A stretch of DNA of 64,000 nt from Candidatus Bipolaricaulis anaerobius (GTDB lineage Bacteria; Bipolaricaulota; Bipolaricaulia; Bipolaricaulales; Bipolaricaulaceae). The stretch is taken from assembly GCF_900465355.1 (NCBI RefSeq), contig NZ_LS483254.1, positions 1,178,001 to 1,242,000 of the forward strand, in the 5' to 3' direction. Shown here piece by piece: positions 1 to 9,213 of the stretch. Below the pieces are notes generated by a model that saw nothing but the letters and a program-made list of their open reading frames with translations, searched no databases and had not been told where the DNA came from. Position numbers and translations under genes: made by a program. Each line of letters begins with the position of its first letter. Positions within the stretch are counted from its first letter, which is position 1.

Positions 1-68
1 CCGGCAGGATTTGAACCTGCGGCCTTTGGCTCCGGAGGCCAACGCTCTGTCCCCTGAGCTACGGGCGC
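1..68 (-). tRNA. tRNA-Arg (CCG anticodon), 3' end cut by window edge
   Basis: Read on the minus strand, the sequence folds as a cloverleaf. The acceptor strand GCGCCCG is at 68-62. The anticodon stem TTGGC/GCCAA encloses the loop CTCCGGA, so the anticodon is CCG, reading CGG codons (Arg). The T arm GCAGG-TTCAAAT-CCTGC is intact. The last acceptor bases lie beyond the window start. Confidence 0.93.
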
Positions 69-135
69 CTAGCGGCGGTCCACAGTTTACGGTGCACCCG
101 TTCTCGGTTCACGCCAACCGATGGCCGCCTCGCTG

Positions 136-227
136 CGGAGGGAGTGGGATTCGAACCCACGGCTAAGGCTCAACACCCCAGCAACGGCTTAGCAAGCCGT
201 CGTCTTCGGCCACTCGACCATCCCTCC
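136..227 (-). tRNA. tRNA-Ser (GCT anticodon)
   Basis: Minus-strand cloverleaf with acceptor strands GGAGGGA (227-221) and TCCCTCC (143-137). The anticodon stem ACGGC/GCCGT holds the loop TTGCTAA, so the anticodon is GCT for AGC/AGT serine codons. A long variable arm typical of class II tRNAs is present. No CCA is encoded after the discriminator base, so CCA must be added after transcription. It lies about 67 bp from the tRNA-Arg on the same strand. Confidence 0.93.
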
Positions 228-299
228 GACCGCCCCATTCTACGCTTGTCCCGAACGGGATGCCAAACTCTTGACCGGAACCACACTCCCCCTAGCGGC

Positions 300-305
300 T
301 ATCAT
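300..305 (+). promoter_or_regulatory. -10 box of a leaderless promoter (HAD gene)
   Basis: TATCAT lies exactly 6 nt before the ATG at 312, and there is no Shine-Dalgarno sequence. Transcription would start at or next to the start codon, as at several other genes in this window. Confidence 0.5.
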
Positions 306-311
306 CGCCCC

Positions 312-1118
312 ATGGCCCACCATCCACTCGATCCCTACCGGGGGTTCCTCCTCGACCTCGATGGGGTCCTCGTGCGAGGGAGGAACGTTCTCCCGGGGGC
401 GGCGGACGCCCTAGCGGCCCTTCGCAACCGCGGCCCGGTGGCCCTCCTCACGAACAACTCCACCCAGTCCCGTTTGGCTGTGGCAAGGCGACTGAGCGAA
501 CGGGGGCTCCCCGTGAGCGCGGCGGAGGTGATCCCGAGTTGCTACGTCGCGGCCCACTACCTGCGGGAGGAGATCGGCACGGTGCAGTTCTGGTACCTCG
601 GTGAGGAAGGGATCGCCGCGGAGATGGGCCTCGCCGGCCATCGGCATGTGGAACCCGCACAGGCGGAGTGGGTCGTGGTGGGGATGGATCGCGCCCTGAC
701 CTACGGCAAGCTCTCCCACGCCCTCCAGGCGCTCCTCGCGGGAGCGCGGCTCCTGGCTACGAACCGTGACCCGACCTACCCCACCGAGACCGGCCTCATC
801 CCGGGGGCAGGGGCGGTCGTGGGGGCGCTGGGGGGGATGGGGTTCCCCCCCGCGCTCGTGGTCGGCAAACCCTCGCCCATCGCGTACCGCGTGGCCCTGA
901 CCGCACTGGGGATCGGCCCGGCCGAGGCGCTGATGATCGGGGACCGGCTGGAGACGGACGTCCGCGGCGCCCAGCGCCTGGGGATGGACACGGCCCTCGT
1001 CCTGTCGGGGGTCTCCACCGCAGAGGACATCGCGCGGACCGGGATCCAGCCGACGTGGGTCGCCCCGGACCTCCCGGCTCTGGTGCGGGGGGAGGTCCTC
1101 CCGCCGCCCCAGCGGTAG
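312..1118 (+). CDS. HAD-superfamily sugar/glycolate phosphatase (NagD family)
   Basis: A 268-residue HAD phosphatase of the NagD/phosphoglycolate phosphatase type, with a C2 cap. Motif I DLDGVLVRG near the N-terminus supplies the nucleophile Asp. Motif II is TNNSTQSR, the motif III lysine is in GKPSP, and motif IV MIGDRLETD binds magnesium. The family dephosphorylates small cytosolic phosphate esters; the substrate cannot be told from sequence. I chose ATG 312 because conserved sequence begins just after it and a TATCAT -10 box lies 6 nt upstream. An in-frame upstream ATG lies inside the tRNA-Ser gene and is not credible. The gene stands alone, between the tRNAs and a convergent sensor gene. 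Confidence 0.88.
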   Translation: MAHHPLDPYRGFLLDLDGVLVRGRNVLPGAADALAALRNRGPVALLTNNSTQSRLAVARRLSERGLPVSAAEVIPSCYVAAHYLREEIGTVQFWYLGEEGIAAEMGLAGHRHVEPAQAEWVVVGMDRALTYGKLSHALQALLAGARLLATNRDPTYPTETGLIPGAGAVVGALGGMGFPPALVVGKPSPIAYRVALTALGIGPAEALMIGDRLETDVRGAQRLGMDTALVLSGVSTAEDIARTGIQPTWVAPDLPALVRGEVLPPPQR

Positions 1119-1151
1119 GCGGGGAGCAAGCGGCTCGGTCCCGGGTGCGGC

Positions 1152-4100
1152 TCACCCCGCCTGACTGGCGGCGCGGAAGGTGAACCCGTTACGGAATACC
1201 ACCAGACAAGCGTCCACGACCTGCGGGTCGTAGAGCTTGCCCCGGCCAGCCTCGACCTCGGCGAGGGCGGCCTCGATCCCGAGCGCCGCCCGGTACGGCC
1301 GGTGGGAGCTGATCGCCTCCACAACATCGGCCACGGCGAGGATCCGCGCCCCAAGGAGGATCTCTTCGCCCGCGAGCCCCTGAGGGTAGCCGGAGCCATC
1401 CAGCCGCTCGTGGTGCTGGTGGACGACCTCCGCCACCGGCCACGGGAAGTCAATGCCCTGTAGCACGTTCCACCCCGCCTCGGGATGGACCCGCACCATG
1501 TCCATCTCCAACGGGCTCAGCCGGCCGGGCTTGCTCAGGATCTCGCTCGGGACGACGATCTTCCCCACATCGTGCACGAGCCCCGCGATCCGCAAGCCGG
1601 CCTGGTCCTTCGCCGACAGGCCCAGTTCGCGGGCGATGGCCACAGCGAGTTCGGCCACCCGCCGCTGGTGTCCGGCGGTGTAGGGGTCGCGGAGCTCGAT
1701 CGTCGAGGCGAGGGCGTCCACGATGGCGTCGAACAAGTGCTGTATCCTGGCGTAGCTCTCCGCGAGCTCCGCCTCCGTGCGCTTGCGGGCGGAGATGTCG
1801 CTCATCACCCCGCGCACACCCGCGGGCTTCCCATCCCGGAAGAACGGCTTGGTCAAGGTGCGGACCCAGATGAGATCCCCGGACTTGGCGATCACGCGGT
1901 GCTCAAACGGCGCCGGTTCCCGGCCGGAGAGGGTCTCCTGGAAGGCCTGGAAGAGCCCCGGGAGGTCGTCCGGATGGATGAACCGGGCGAACGGCTGGCC
2001 CACGATCTCGTCGGGGGAGTAGCCGCCGAGCGCGCGGGCCACTGGGCTGATGTACGTTACAATCCCGTCTGCGCTTATGGCGATGATGACGTCGCTAATG
2101 TCCTCCACCAGCTCCCGGTACCGCTTCGCGCTCTCCCGCAGATCATCCTCGGCCCGCTTGCGGTCGGTGATGTCCTGCAACGTGCCCTGCACGCCCACGA
2201 TCCTCCCCGCCGCGTCCCGGACCGGCTCGCCGATCGTGCGGACCCAAACGCGCCTCCCGGAACGGGTGATGATCTGGAGCTCCACGTCGTACGGGATGCC
2301 CTCGGTCGCGCAGGCGGTGAACACCTCCCTGAACCTGGCCTGGTGCTCCGGGGCGTAGAACGAGATGCGCTCCTCCACCGACGGATAGATCCCCGGGGGC
2401 ATCTCGTGGATCGCGGCCACCTCATCGGACCACAGCACCTGGTCCGTGGTGAGGTCCACGTACCACCCCCCAAGGTTGGCCATCCGCCCGGCGATGGCGA
2501 GCAGCCGCTCCTGTCGCTCGCGGGCCCGGCGGGCGGCGACGAGTTCGGTCACGTCCTCCACCGTTCCGTCGTAGTAGAGCGGCTGACCCGTCTCGTCACG
2601 GATGAGGCGGGCGCTCTCCCGCACGAACAGGGTCGAGCCGTCCTTGCGTACCCAGGTCCCCTCAAGGCCGCGCACCTCCCCCTCGCGCTCGACGCGCTCC
2701 TGGAACTCGCGGCGCAGGTACCCCGGCTCGTAACCCTCCGCGGTCAGGTCGCGCTGGGCGAGCTCCTCGAACGACTCGTACCCCAGCATGCGCACGAGCG
2801 TCGGGTTTGCCATCACGATCCGCCCCTCCGGCGTCGTCCGGTAGAGGCCAAGCAGGGTGTTCTCGAACACGCTACGGAACTTCCCCTCGCTCTCCCGCAG
2901 GTCCGAAAGGAGGCGGGCGTTCTCGAGCGCCGCCGCGGCATGGGCGACGAGCATCTCCAGAATCTGCAGGTCCTCCTCGCTGTACACGGCGGGCTCGTAG
3001 CTCTGGGTGGCGAGCATCCCCACCGTCCTCTCCCCGATTCGGAGGGGGACGGCGAGGATCGAGCGCACACTCTCCTTGCTCCCGAACTGGCGCCTTGGGA
3101 ACGGAACGCCCACGGTCACGTCGGGGATGACCACCGGTTCCCCGGTCGAGAGGACGTGCCAGGTCAACCCCTCGCCGGGGGGCACGCGCTCCGAGGGATA
3201 GCGGCCCCCCTCGTCCACGAGGTACACCGCCTCCGCCTCGTCGTCGCCGGTGCGGAGGGAGATGGCGAAGGCCTCCGCCGGCATGAGCTCCGCCACGGCG
3301 CGATGGATGGTGGCATAGATCCCTTCAGGATCCCTGGCGGCGCGGGTGATTTCCTGGCTCACCCGGTGGAGGACGGTGAGGCGCTGGATGAGTTGGGCCC
3401 GCTTCGCCTCGCCGCGCTTGCGCTCGGTGACGTCTTCGCCGATCGCGAGAACCATCCTGAACTCACCGTTCTTCTTCACCACGGTGTTGCGCCAGCTGAT
3501 GACCCGCTCCTCCCCCATTTTCGTGAGGATGACATTCTCGTGGTGGTGGTAAACGAGCTTCTGCGCGATGATCTCGTTCCAGACGGAGCGCGTCTCCTCG
3601 TGGATCTCCGGGGGGAGGAAGGTCGTGAACCAATCCTTGCCCACGACCTCCGGGGCGGCATAACCCGTCAGCTCCTCGGCAAAACGGTTGAAGATCACGA
3701 TCCGCGCGTCCCGATCGAGCCCGATGATGATGTTCGGGGCATTGCGGATGATCGCTTCGGACCAAGCTCTCTCTTCCCTCACGCGTTCTGCCATCCGCAC
3801 CCGCGCGGTGACGTCGGTGATGAACCCCGTGAGGAGGGCCTCCTCGCCCTCACCCTGGATTGCCATCCCTCGTTCCCAGACCAGTTTCTCCTCCCCGGTC
3901 GCGGTTCGGATGCGGTAGGGCATGGTGAACGGTTCGCGCCGCGCGATCGCCTTCTGAACAGTATCCCACACCCGCGGGCGGTCCTCGGGGTGGATGAGGC
4001 GCGCGTAGCTCACCTCACGGTTCCCCACCAGGGCATCCGGTGTGTAGCCGAGGAGATCTACGCTCCCCTCGCTCACGAACTCCATCGTCCAGCCGCGGTC

Positions 4101-4769
4101 ATTCCGGCACCGGTACGCCATTCCGGGCAGGCTCGCTAGGATCCCCTCCCACCGCCGCTCTGCTTCCGATCGTCCTGGGTCGGCGTGGACCAGGGAGATG
4201 ACGATGGGGTGGGTGCGCCAGACATCGCGGAGGGCCGCGGGGGGGAAGCGGCGGGCATCGTACTGGCAGAGCCCGGTGCAGGCCGTGCCGGGGAAGAACG
4301 CGTTGAGGAGCGCCTCGAACTCGGTCAGGCGTTCTGAGCCGAGGGGCCCCGACCGGGCCCCCGTCATCTCCCCGGTCACGCGGAGGCCGGTGAACCCATC
4401 GTCCAGTGCCCGCTGCGTCTCTTGCTGAAGGAGGTCGACCATCCGGTGCGGGTCGAACGTGCCCTTCCGGAGGTAGGTCTCGTCGCTGGGGAGGAAGACG
4501 AGCTGGCCGCGCCGCTCGGCATCGCCGATAGCACCACCGGCATCGCGGAAGTAGCTACGGATCTCGTGGACCGTGGGGGCATCTACGATCCAGAGCACCC
4601 GCTCGCCCACCGCGAGGCCCTGGTGCAGGTAGGCCGAGAGGGCAGCCATACAGTCGTCGTCGTCAAGGTAGATGAGGCACGCGTGGTCACCCGGGCCGAG
4701 GTCGGCCACCTCGCGCAGGATCCGCGGGGAGGTACGGTCGCTTGCTGCTCCGCCTTCAGCGGGCCCCAT
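1152..4769 (-). CDS. MEDS-PAS-GAF-PAS sensor with HD-GYP c-di-GMP phosphodiesterase output
   Basis: About 1205 residues, no membrane segment visible. Order: an N-terminal MEDS (DcmR-type sensory) domain at roughly 10-195 (GDHACLIYLDDDD start), two PAS domains (about 200-450), a GAF domain (about 470-620), three further PAS domains (about 630-1010), then HD-GYP (about 1020-1205). The output carries HDVGK and HHERLDGSGYP, the metal and GYP motifs of c-di-GMP-hydrolysing enzymes. The likely role is to lower c-di-GMP in response to several small-molecule or redox cues. Start: ATG 4769 follows AAGGAGGT. An upstream in-frame ATG at 4802 overlaps a TATCAT -10 box (4806-4801) and is rejected. MEDS domains are known from methanogens and methylotrophs; the ligand here is unknown. 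Confidence 0.88.
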   Translation of the reverse strand: MGPAEGGAASDRTSPRILREVADLGPGDHACLIYLDDDDCMAALSAYLHQGLAVGERVLWIVDAPTVHEIRSYFRDAGGAIGDAERRGQLVFLPSDETYLRKGTFDPHRMVDLLQQETQRALDDGFTGLRVTGEMTGARSGPLGSERLTEFEALLNAFFPGTACTGLCQYDARRFPPAALRDVWRTHPIVISLVHADPGRSEAERRWEGILASLPGMAYRCRNDRGWTMEFVSEGSVDLLGYTPDALVGNREVSYARLIHPEDRPRVWDTVQKAIARREPFTMPYRIRTATGEEKLVWERGMAIQGEGEEALLTGFITDVTARVRMAERVREERAWSEAIIRNAPNIIIGLDRDARIVIFNRFAEELTGYAAPEVVGKDWFTTFLPPEIHEETRSVWNEIIAQKLVYHHHENVILTKMGEERVISWRNTVVKKNGEFRMVLAIGEDVTERKRGEAKRAQLIQRLTVLHRVSQEITRAARDPEGIYATIHRAVAELMPAEAFAISLRTGDDEAEAVYLVDEGGRYPSERVPPGEGLTWHVLSTGEPVVIPDVTVGVPFPRRQFGSKESVRSILAVPLRIGERTVGMLATQSYEPAVYSEEDLQILEMLVAHAAAALENARLLSDLRESEGKFRSVFENTLLGLYRTTPEGRIVMANPTLVRMLGYESFEELAQRDLTAEGYEPGYLRREFQERVEREGEVRGLEGTWVRKDGSTLFVRESARLIRDETGQPLYYDGTVEDVTELVAARRARERQERLLAIAGRMANLGGWYVDLTTDQVLWSDEVAAIHEMPPGIYPSVEERISFYAPEHQARFREVFTACATEGIPYDVELQIITRSGRRVWVRTIGEPVRDAAGRIVGVQGTLQDITDRKRAEDDLRESAKRYRELVEDISDVIIAISADGIVTYISPVARALGGYSPDEIVGQPFARFIHPDDLPGLFQAFQETLSGREPAPFEHRVIAKSGDLIWVRTLTKPFFRDGKPAGVRGVMSDISARKRTEAELAESYARIQHLFDAIVDALASTIELRDPYTAGHQRRVAELAVAIARELGLSAKDQAGLRIAGLVHDVGKIVVPSEILSKPGRLSPLEMDMVRVHPEAGWNVLQGIDFPWPVAEVVHQHHERLDGSGYPQGLAGEEILLGARILAVADVVEAISSHRPYRAALGIEAALAEVEAGRGKLYDPQVVDACLVVFRNGFTFRAASQAG

Positions 4770-4838
4770 GCCCACCTCCTTGCCGCATCCGCGGACCACC
4801 ATGATAGCACAGGGCGGCCCGGCCGACTGTGGCCCACG

Positions 4839-5835
4839 TCACCCGCCGGGTGCTCCGGCCCGCCCGGGGTTCGCGAACCACACCACGGCGGGGATGGACC
4901 GCAGGCGGTTCATCTCCTCAACGTTGGCCACGAGATCGAGGTCGCCATCGCCATCCACATCAAGGGGAAAGAGCTGATCCCATTTTTTTCCGTTGAACGT
5001 CCTCAGCCCGAGGGACCCCGACCCCCACTTGATGACGTGGGCGACCCATCCCGTGAGGCCCTGTTCCAACCACCACACGGCGGCGACATCCTGCGGAAGC
5101 CGGCCGTCACGGTGGATGGCCGCCCCGACGATATCAACCCTCCCGTCGCCATTGAGGTCCAACATAGGGCGGGGGGCTTGGCGATCACCTCGTGCTCGAA
5201 CCACCCCCACCGGCGTTCCCAAACAGGTGAACCACGTTCTCCGATTGGGCGACGATGTCCGGGAACCCGTCGCCGTCGAGGTCTGCCACCTGCACGTCCA
5301 GGTAGTGCCCAACCCCTGTGCCCTCGGGGAGCATCCCGCCATCCTCCCAGGCGTAGGCCGAGAGGGAGGCCTCGGGATCAGGCGGGGATCGCCCCCACAG
5401 AATCCGCACCGCGGAGGGGTCGGCGTGGTGCTCGATCCCCTGCACGACGACAATGTCCACGATCCCATCCGCGTCGAGGTCCCCGAACGCTGCGTTCTCG
5501 GCGTTGGGGAATCTCCCCACGTCCACGGCCGGCCACGGACGATCGGGGGCCAGGCCCCGCCCTGGGTGGAACACGACGCGGACCCGCCCCGTCCATTCGT
5601 AGTTGACAAGGAAATCGGGGTCCCCACCGCCGTTCACGTCCGCCATGTCGAGCCCGTTGGGGAGCCAGTCGCCGGGGTTATCCACCGGGTACATCCGCCA
5701 CGGGACCCCGAGCTCCGGCCAGTGGGGGGGAGCGGTCCACCGCTACGGCGGGTAGATCCCCACAGCGAGGTCGTGGGCGTAGAAGAACCCGGCCACGAGG
5801 AGCGGGAGGGCGAGGACCAAGGTCCACCACTTCAC
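4839..5835 (-). pseudogene. Broken secreted FG-GAP/VCBS repeat protein
   Basis: Translation from GTG 5835 (with AAGGA 8 nt before it) gives a hydrophobic signal segment (KWWTLVLALPLLVAGFF). A TAG follows at codon 31 (5745-5743). Frame then continues through FG-GAP calcium-binding repeats such as DLDADGIVDIVVV and DLDGDGFPDIVAQ. Near 5185-5215 the frame is lost twice, around a G-run and a C-run. After that, repeats resume in another frame (LDLNGDGRVDIVG, DVDGDGDLDLVAN) to a stop at 4839. One nonsense codon plus two frameshifts indicates a decayed secreted beta-propeller gene, or repeated sequencing error in homopolymers. The family is usually extracellular and calcium-binding. Confidence 0.8.
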
Positions 5836-6113
5836 GCGCCGATCCTTCCCCCACCTGGCCCGGCCGTCAACCCCCGGGGCAGTTCATCTCGGCTCTGTCC
5901 CCTTTGTACGGGCGCTCGCGCTCCCTCGCGACGCGGTCCACAACGGCGGGGATCCCGTTCTACGTCCAGTTCCTGGGCCGGGAGCTCGCCCGGGGGAGGG
6001 GTTCTATAGCCAGCGCTTCCCCGAGCTCCACGCGAAGCAGCTTGAGGACTACGCCGATCCGGGAGAGGACTGGCGCGCGCTGGAGGCCCCCAACTCCAGC
6101 GTGGACGGACGAC
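5836..6113 (+). other. Gene debris, possible AAA-ATPase fragment
   Basis: No intact gene. On the plus strand around 5938-5990 one frame reads TAGIPFYVQFLGRELARG, which resembles the segment after the sensor in archaeal-type ATPases. A few bases later a different frame reads FYSQRFPELHAKQLEDY, which looks like real protein but which I cannot assign. The frames are short and mutually shifted, so this is probably the remains of one or two lost genes lying beside the broken FG-GAP gene. Confidence 0.3.
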
Positions 6114-7475
6114 CTAGCCGTCCCGAGGGCCTTCCTTGAACAAGGCGGCGATCCCGCCCTGGGCGGTCTCCTTGTACTTGGGGCTCATGTCTCGCCCGAT
6201 CTCGGCCAGGGCGGCCACTGCGGTGTCGAATGAGATGCGGTCCTCTCCCCGACACAGGACGGCCAGGCTCGCCGCGTGGAGCGCCGCCACCGCCGCCGCC
6301 GCGTTGCGCTCGATGCACGGGATCTGGACGAGCCCGTACACCGGATCGCAGGTGAGGCCAAGGTAGTGCTCGAGGGCGGTCTCTGCCGCCCGGTCCACCT
6401 GGGCCTCGGCGTCCCCGCCCAAGAGGTAGCACGCTGCCGCGGCGGCCATCGCGCTCGCTGTCCCCACCTCGCCCTGGCAGCCGACCTCGGCCCCGGCAAT
6501 GGAGGCGTTCGTGGCCACGGCGAGGCCAATCAGGCCCGCCACGAGGAGGGCATCGTGGACCCGCTCGTCCGGAAGCCCAAGCGTCTCCTGAAGGGTGCGC
6601 AGCACGGCGGGGAGAACCCCGGCGGCGCCACACGTGGGGGCGGTGACGACGCGCCCCCCGGCCGCGTTCTCCTCGGCAGTTGCGATCGCATAGGCCGATG
6701 CGAGGTCCATCTCCCGCGCCAGGACTCGCCTTCTGCCTTCCCGCCCCTGCAGGGCATCGTGGATATCAGGGGCACGGCGGGCGAGCCGCAGCAGGCCAGG
6801 AAGCACGCCCCGGGTGGAGAGCCCGCGGTCGACGGAGCCCCGCATCGCCGCCCAGAGAGCCGAGAGCTGCGCCTCGACCCCGTCGTCGGTGCGCTCCAGG
6901 TACCGCTCGTTCTCCCGAACGAACCCGGCAAGGTCGATCTCCCGCTTCCGACACGCGGCGAGGACTTCGGTCATCGTGAACCGTCCCCCTCGAGCCGATT
7001 GGGGGCCGAACGTCCCCCCTGCCACCGCTCCACCGCCGAGGGACCGGTACTCCTCCGTGAGCGCGACACGCCCCTCCTCACCGAGGAGTTCGAACCGGAG
7101 GGTGTTCGGGTGGGGAAGCTCGCGGTCGGAGAGGTCGAACACGATGTCCTCATCCGGGCTAAACGCGAACCGGCGGCCCGCGATCCCTACCTCCCCCGCC
7201 GCCCGCACCGCGGCGAGCACGTCAGGGAGGGACCTTGTTGCATCCCGGTCGGGATCGTGGCCGGAGAGCCCGGCCGCCACCGCGGCGTCGGTGAGGTGCC
7301 CCCGCCCGGTACGGGCGAGGCTGCCCAAGAGCACGGCCCGCAGCCGGCCTCCCGCAACCCCCTGGGCAGCGACAAGGCCCCGGAAGTCGCGGGCGGCGAA
7401 GAACGGGCCCATGGTGTGGGAGGAGCTAGGGCCGATCCCCACCTTGAGGATCGTGAACACGCTTGGGACGTCCAT
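6114..7475 (-). CDS. sdaA: L-serine ammonia-lyase, iron-sulfur type, single chain
   Basis: 453 residues, the normal size of one-chain L-serine dehydratases, which convert L-serine to pyruvate and ammonia using a 4Fe-4S cluster. The N-terminal beta-domain begins with [10 protein letters not shown], the family signature. The alpha-domain carries cysteines in [16 protein letters not shown] and IPCIERNA that hold the cluster. Pyruvate from this step would feed the pyruvate:ferredoxin oxidoreductase encoded at 41-44 kb. It follows trmI by 4 bp. A TAGGAT box 6 nt before its ATG, overlapping the trmI stop, suggests it can also be transcribed alone as a leaderless message. Confidence 0.95.
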   Translation of the reverse strand: MDVPSVFTILKVGIGPSSSHTMGPFFAARDFRGLVAAQGVAGGRLRAVLLGSLARTGRGHLTDAAVAAGLSGHDPDRDATRSLPDVLAAVRAAGEVGIAGRRFAFSPDEDIVFDLSDRELPHPNTLRFELLGEEGRVALTEEYRSLGGGAVAGGTFGPQSARGGRFTMTEVLAACRKREIDLAGFVRENERYLERTDDGVEAQLSALWAAMRGSVDRGLSTRGVLPGLLRLARRAPDIHDALQGREGRRRVLAREMDLASAYAIATAEENAAGGRVVTAPTCGAAGVLPAVLRTLQETLGLPDERVHDALLVAGLIGLAVATNASIAGAEVGCQGEVGTASAMAAAAACYLLGGDAEAQVDRAAETALEHYLGLTCDPVYGLVQIPCIERNAAAAVAALHAASLAVLCRGEDRISFDTAVAALAEIGRDMSPKYKETAQGGIAALFKEGPRDG

Positions 7476-7479
7476 TGTC

Positions 7480-8286
7480 CTATCCTACAGCGCCGGCGGG
7501 AGGCGGCCCCGGGAGGCGCTTGCGGGCGGAGACGAGGTACCCGGTGAACGCGGTCATCCGCTCGCTGGGGCGCACCCCTTCCCTCTCCCGGACGAGGATC
7601 GGCCGCTCCATCAACTCCACCGTCTCGATGAGGGCGAACCCGGCCTCGCGCAGCGCCCGGACCGACTCCTTGAGCTGCTCGGCGGTGGGGACGATCAGGG
7701 CGAGCGGCCGGCCCGGGGCGAGGGCAGCCCACGCCGCGGGGATCGCCTCCCACGGGGTGGGGAGGTCGAGGAACACGGCGTCGACGCCCGCCACGGGGAA
7801 CGGTTCCCCGGCGGTGAGAACTCCCGCCTCCACCCGATCCGCGGATCCGGCGCGGGCGATGTTGGCGAGGGCGTTCTCCAGGAACTCCGCTCTCTGATCG
7901 AACGTGTAGATCCGGCCCGTGGGGGCCACGAGCTGGGCGAGCAAGATCGTGAACGCGCCGGACCCGGTCCCCATCTCGACCACCCGCGCCCCCGGGCGGA
8001 GGTCGAGGGAAAGCGCGATCCAGCCCGCGTCCTTGGGGTAGACGATCTGGGTGCGGCGCTTGACCTTGAACATCCGGTCCCCGACCCGCGGCCGGAAGGC
8101 GAGGAACGGCCGCCCGATGTGGCTGAGGACCGTCGTCCCCTCAAGCTGTCCCGCGATCCCGTCGTGGGCGATCGTTCCCCGATGGCTGTGGAACTCCATC
8201 CCCGGCTCAAGGCGGACGAGGAAAGTCCGCCCCTTCCCCTCCTCCACGAGGAGGACGTCCTCCCCATACGCGAACGCCTCAGCCAC
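7480..8286 (-). CDS. trmI: tRNA (adenine-N1)-methyltransferase TrmI
   Basis: 268 residues. A small beta-barrel N-domain (about 1-75) with [10 protein letters not shown] and LSHIGRPF precedes a Rossmann methyltransferase fold with SAM motif [12 protein letters not shown] and the family motif [12 protein letters not shown]. These enzymes methylate A58 (and in archaea A57) in the T loop of tRNA and are common in thermophiles, where they stabilise tRNA. The start is GTG 8286, preceded at 6 nt by TAGCCT with no Shine-Dalgarno, suggesting a leaderless start. It is the first gene of a pair with sdaA, diverging from the ZIP transporter gene. Confidence 0.93.
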   Translation of the reverse strand: MAEAFAYGEDVLLVEEGKGRTFLVRLEPGMEFHSHRGTIAHDGIAGQLEGTTVLSHIGRPFLAFRPRVGDRMFKVKRRTQIVYPKDAGWIALSLDLRPGARVVEMGTGSGAFTILLAQLVAPTGRIYTFDQRAEFLENALANIARAGSADRVEAGVLTAGEPFPVAGVDAVFLDLPTPWEAIPAAWAALAPGRPLALIVPTAEQLKESVRALREAGFALIETVELMERPILVREREGVRPSERMTAFTGYLVSARKRLPGPPPAGAVG

Positions 8287-8358
8287 GGGAGGAGGCTACC
8301 CGGCCCCTCCCCCCCGGTCCACCCTATACTCGGCGCACACGTTGGGGGAGGTGACGAG

Positions 8359-9213
8359 GTGGAGAACATCGCGCTTGCGTTCGGGCTGACCCTCGTGGCG
8401 GGCCTCGCCACGGGACTGGGGAGCCTGGTCGCGTTCTTCGTTCGGCAGACGAACTACCGCTTCCTGTCCCTCTCCACCGGCTTCTCAGCCGGGGTGATGC
8501 TCTACGTCTCGTTCGTGGAGATCCTCCTCCAGGGCGGAGAGGCTCTGGCTTCGGTCTACGGTCCCGCTACGGGGCAGTGGATCAACGTCGCATCCTTCTT
8601 CGGCGGGATCGCCCTCATCGCCGCCATCGACGCCCTGATCCCCGGCCCCGATAACCCCCATCAGCTCCCTACCGCCGAGGAGACCGCCGGCCTCGGGGTC
8701 CATGCCGCCCCGTCGGCCCCTCCCGTCGCGGGCCCCCCGCAGGCAAGGCTACTGCGGATGGGCCTCTTCACCGCCTTCGCCATCGCGCTCCACAACTTCC
8801 CGGAGGGCCTGGCGACCTTCCTCGCCGCCCTCCACGACCCGACGCTGGGTGGCGCGATCGCCCTCGCCCTTGCCCTGCACAACATCCCGGAGGGGATCAG
8901 CGTTGCTGTCCCAATCTACTACGCGACCGGGAGCTGAACGAGGGCCTTTCTATACTCGTTCCTAAGTGGGCTGGCTGAGCCGATCGGGGCCGGGATCGCT
9001 TTCCTCGGGCTCCGGCTCGCGTTCAGCAGGACCGGGGCAGGGTTCCCCCCGCAGGTGATGGGGATCCTGTTCGCGGGGGTGGCGGGGATCATGGTCTACG
9101 TAAGCCTGGACGAGCTCCTGCCCACCAGCCACGCCTACGGCCGCGGGCACGAGAGCGTCATCGGGCTCGTCGGGGGGATGGCGACGATGGCCCTGACCCT
9201 GATCCTCCTGTAG
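8359..9213 (+). pseudogene. zupT: ZIP-family zinc transporter interrupted by one in-frame TGA
   Basis: One frame of 285 codons runs from GTG 8359 (GGAGGT 6 nt upstream) to TAG 9211-9213, broken only by TGA at 8935-8937. The N-part (192 residues) has ZIP membrane segments and the metal motifs [10 protein letters not shown] and [19 protein letters not shown]. After the TGA the frame continues perfectly as [16 protein letters not shown] and ends with [15 protein letters not shown] and a last membrane helix, matching the ZupT C-terminus. The TGA sits where family members have a charged residue. Either this is a fresh nonsense mutation, a sequencing error, or the codon is read through. Intact, it would import zinc or other divalent metals. 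Confidence 0.85.

Noticed and set aside
144-311. N-terminal extension of the HAD phosphatase from an upstream ATG
   Set aside because: It would overlap the tRNA-Ser gene and adds no conserved sequence; a -10 box just before ATG 312 argues for the short form.
1485-4139. Very long open frame on the plus strand opposite the HD-GYP sensor gene
   Set aside because: It mirrors the codon pattern of the real minus-strand gene in high-GC DNA and has no domain-like sequence or ribosome-binding site; the opposite strand encodes clear PAS, GAF and HD-GYP motifs.
8935-8937. TGA as a recoded sense codon or selenocysteine in the ZIP gene
   Set aside because: TGA ends many clearly delimited genes here (ATGA overlaps). 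The site is not a known selenocysteine position, and I see no SECIS-like hairpin immediately after it that I can support.
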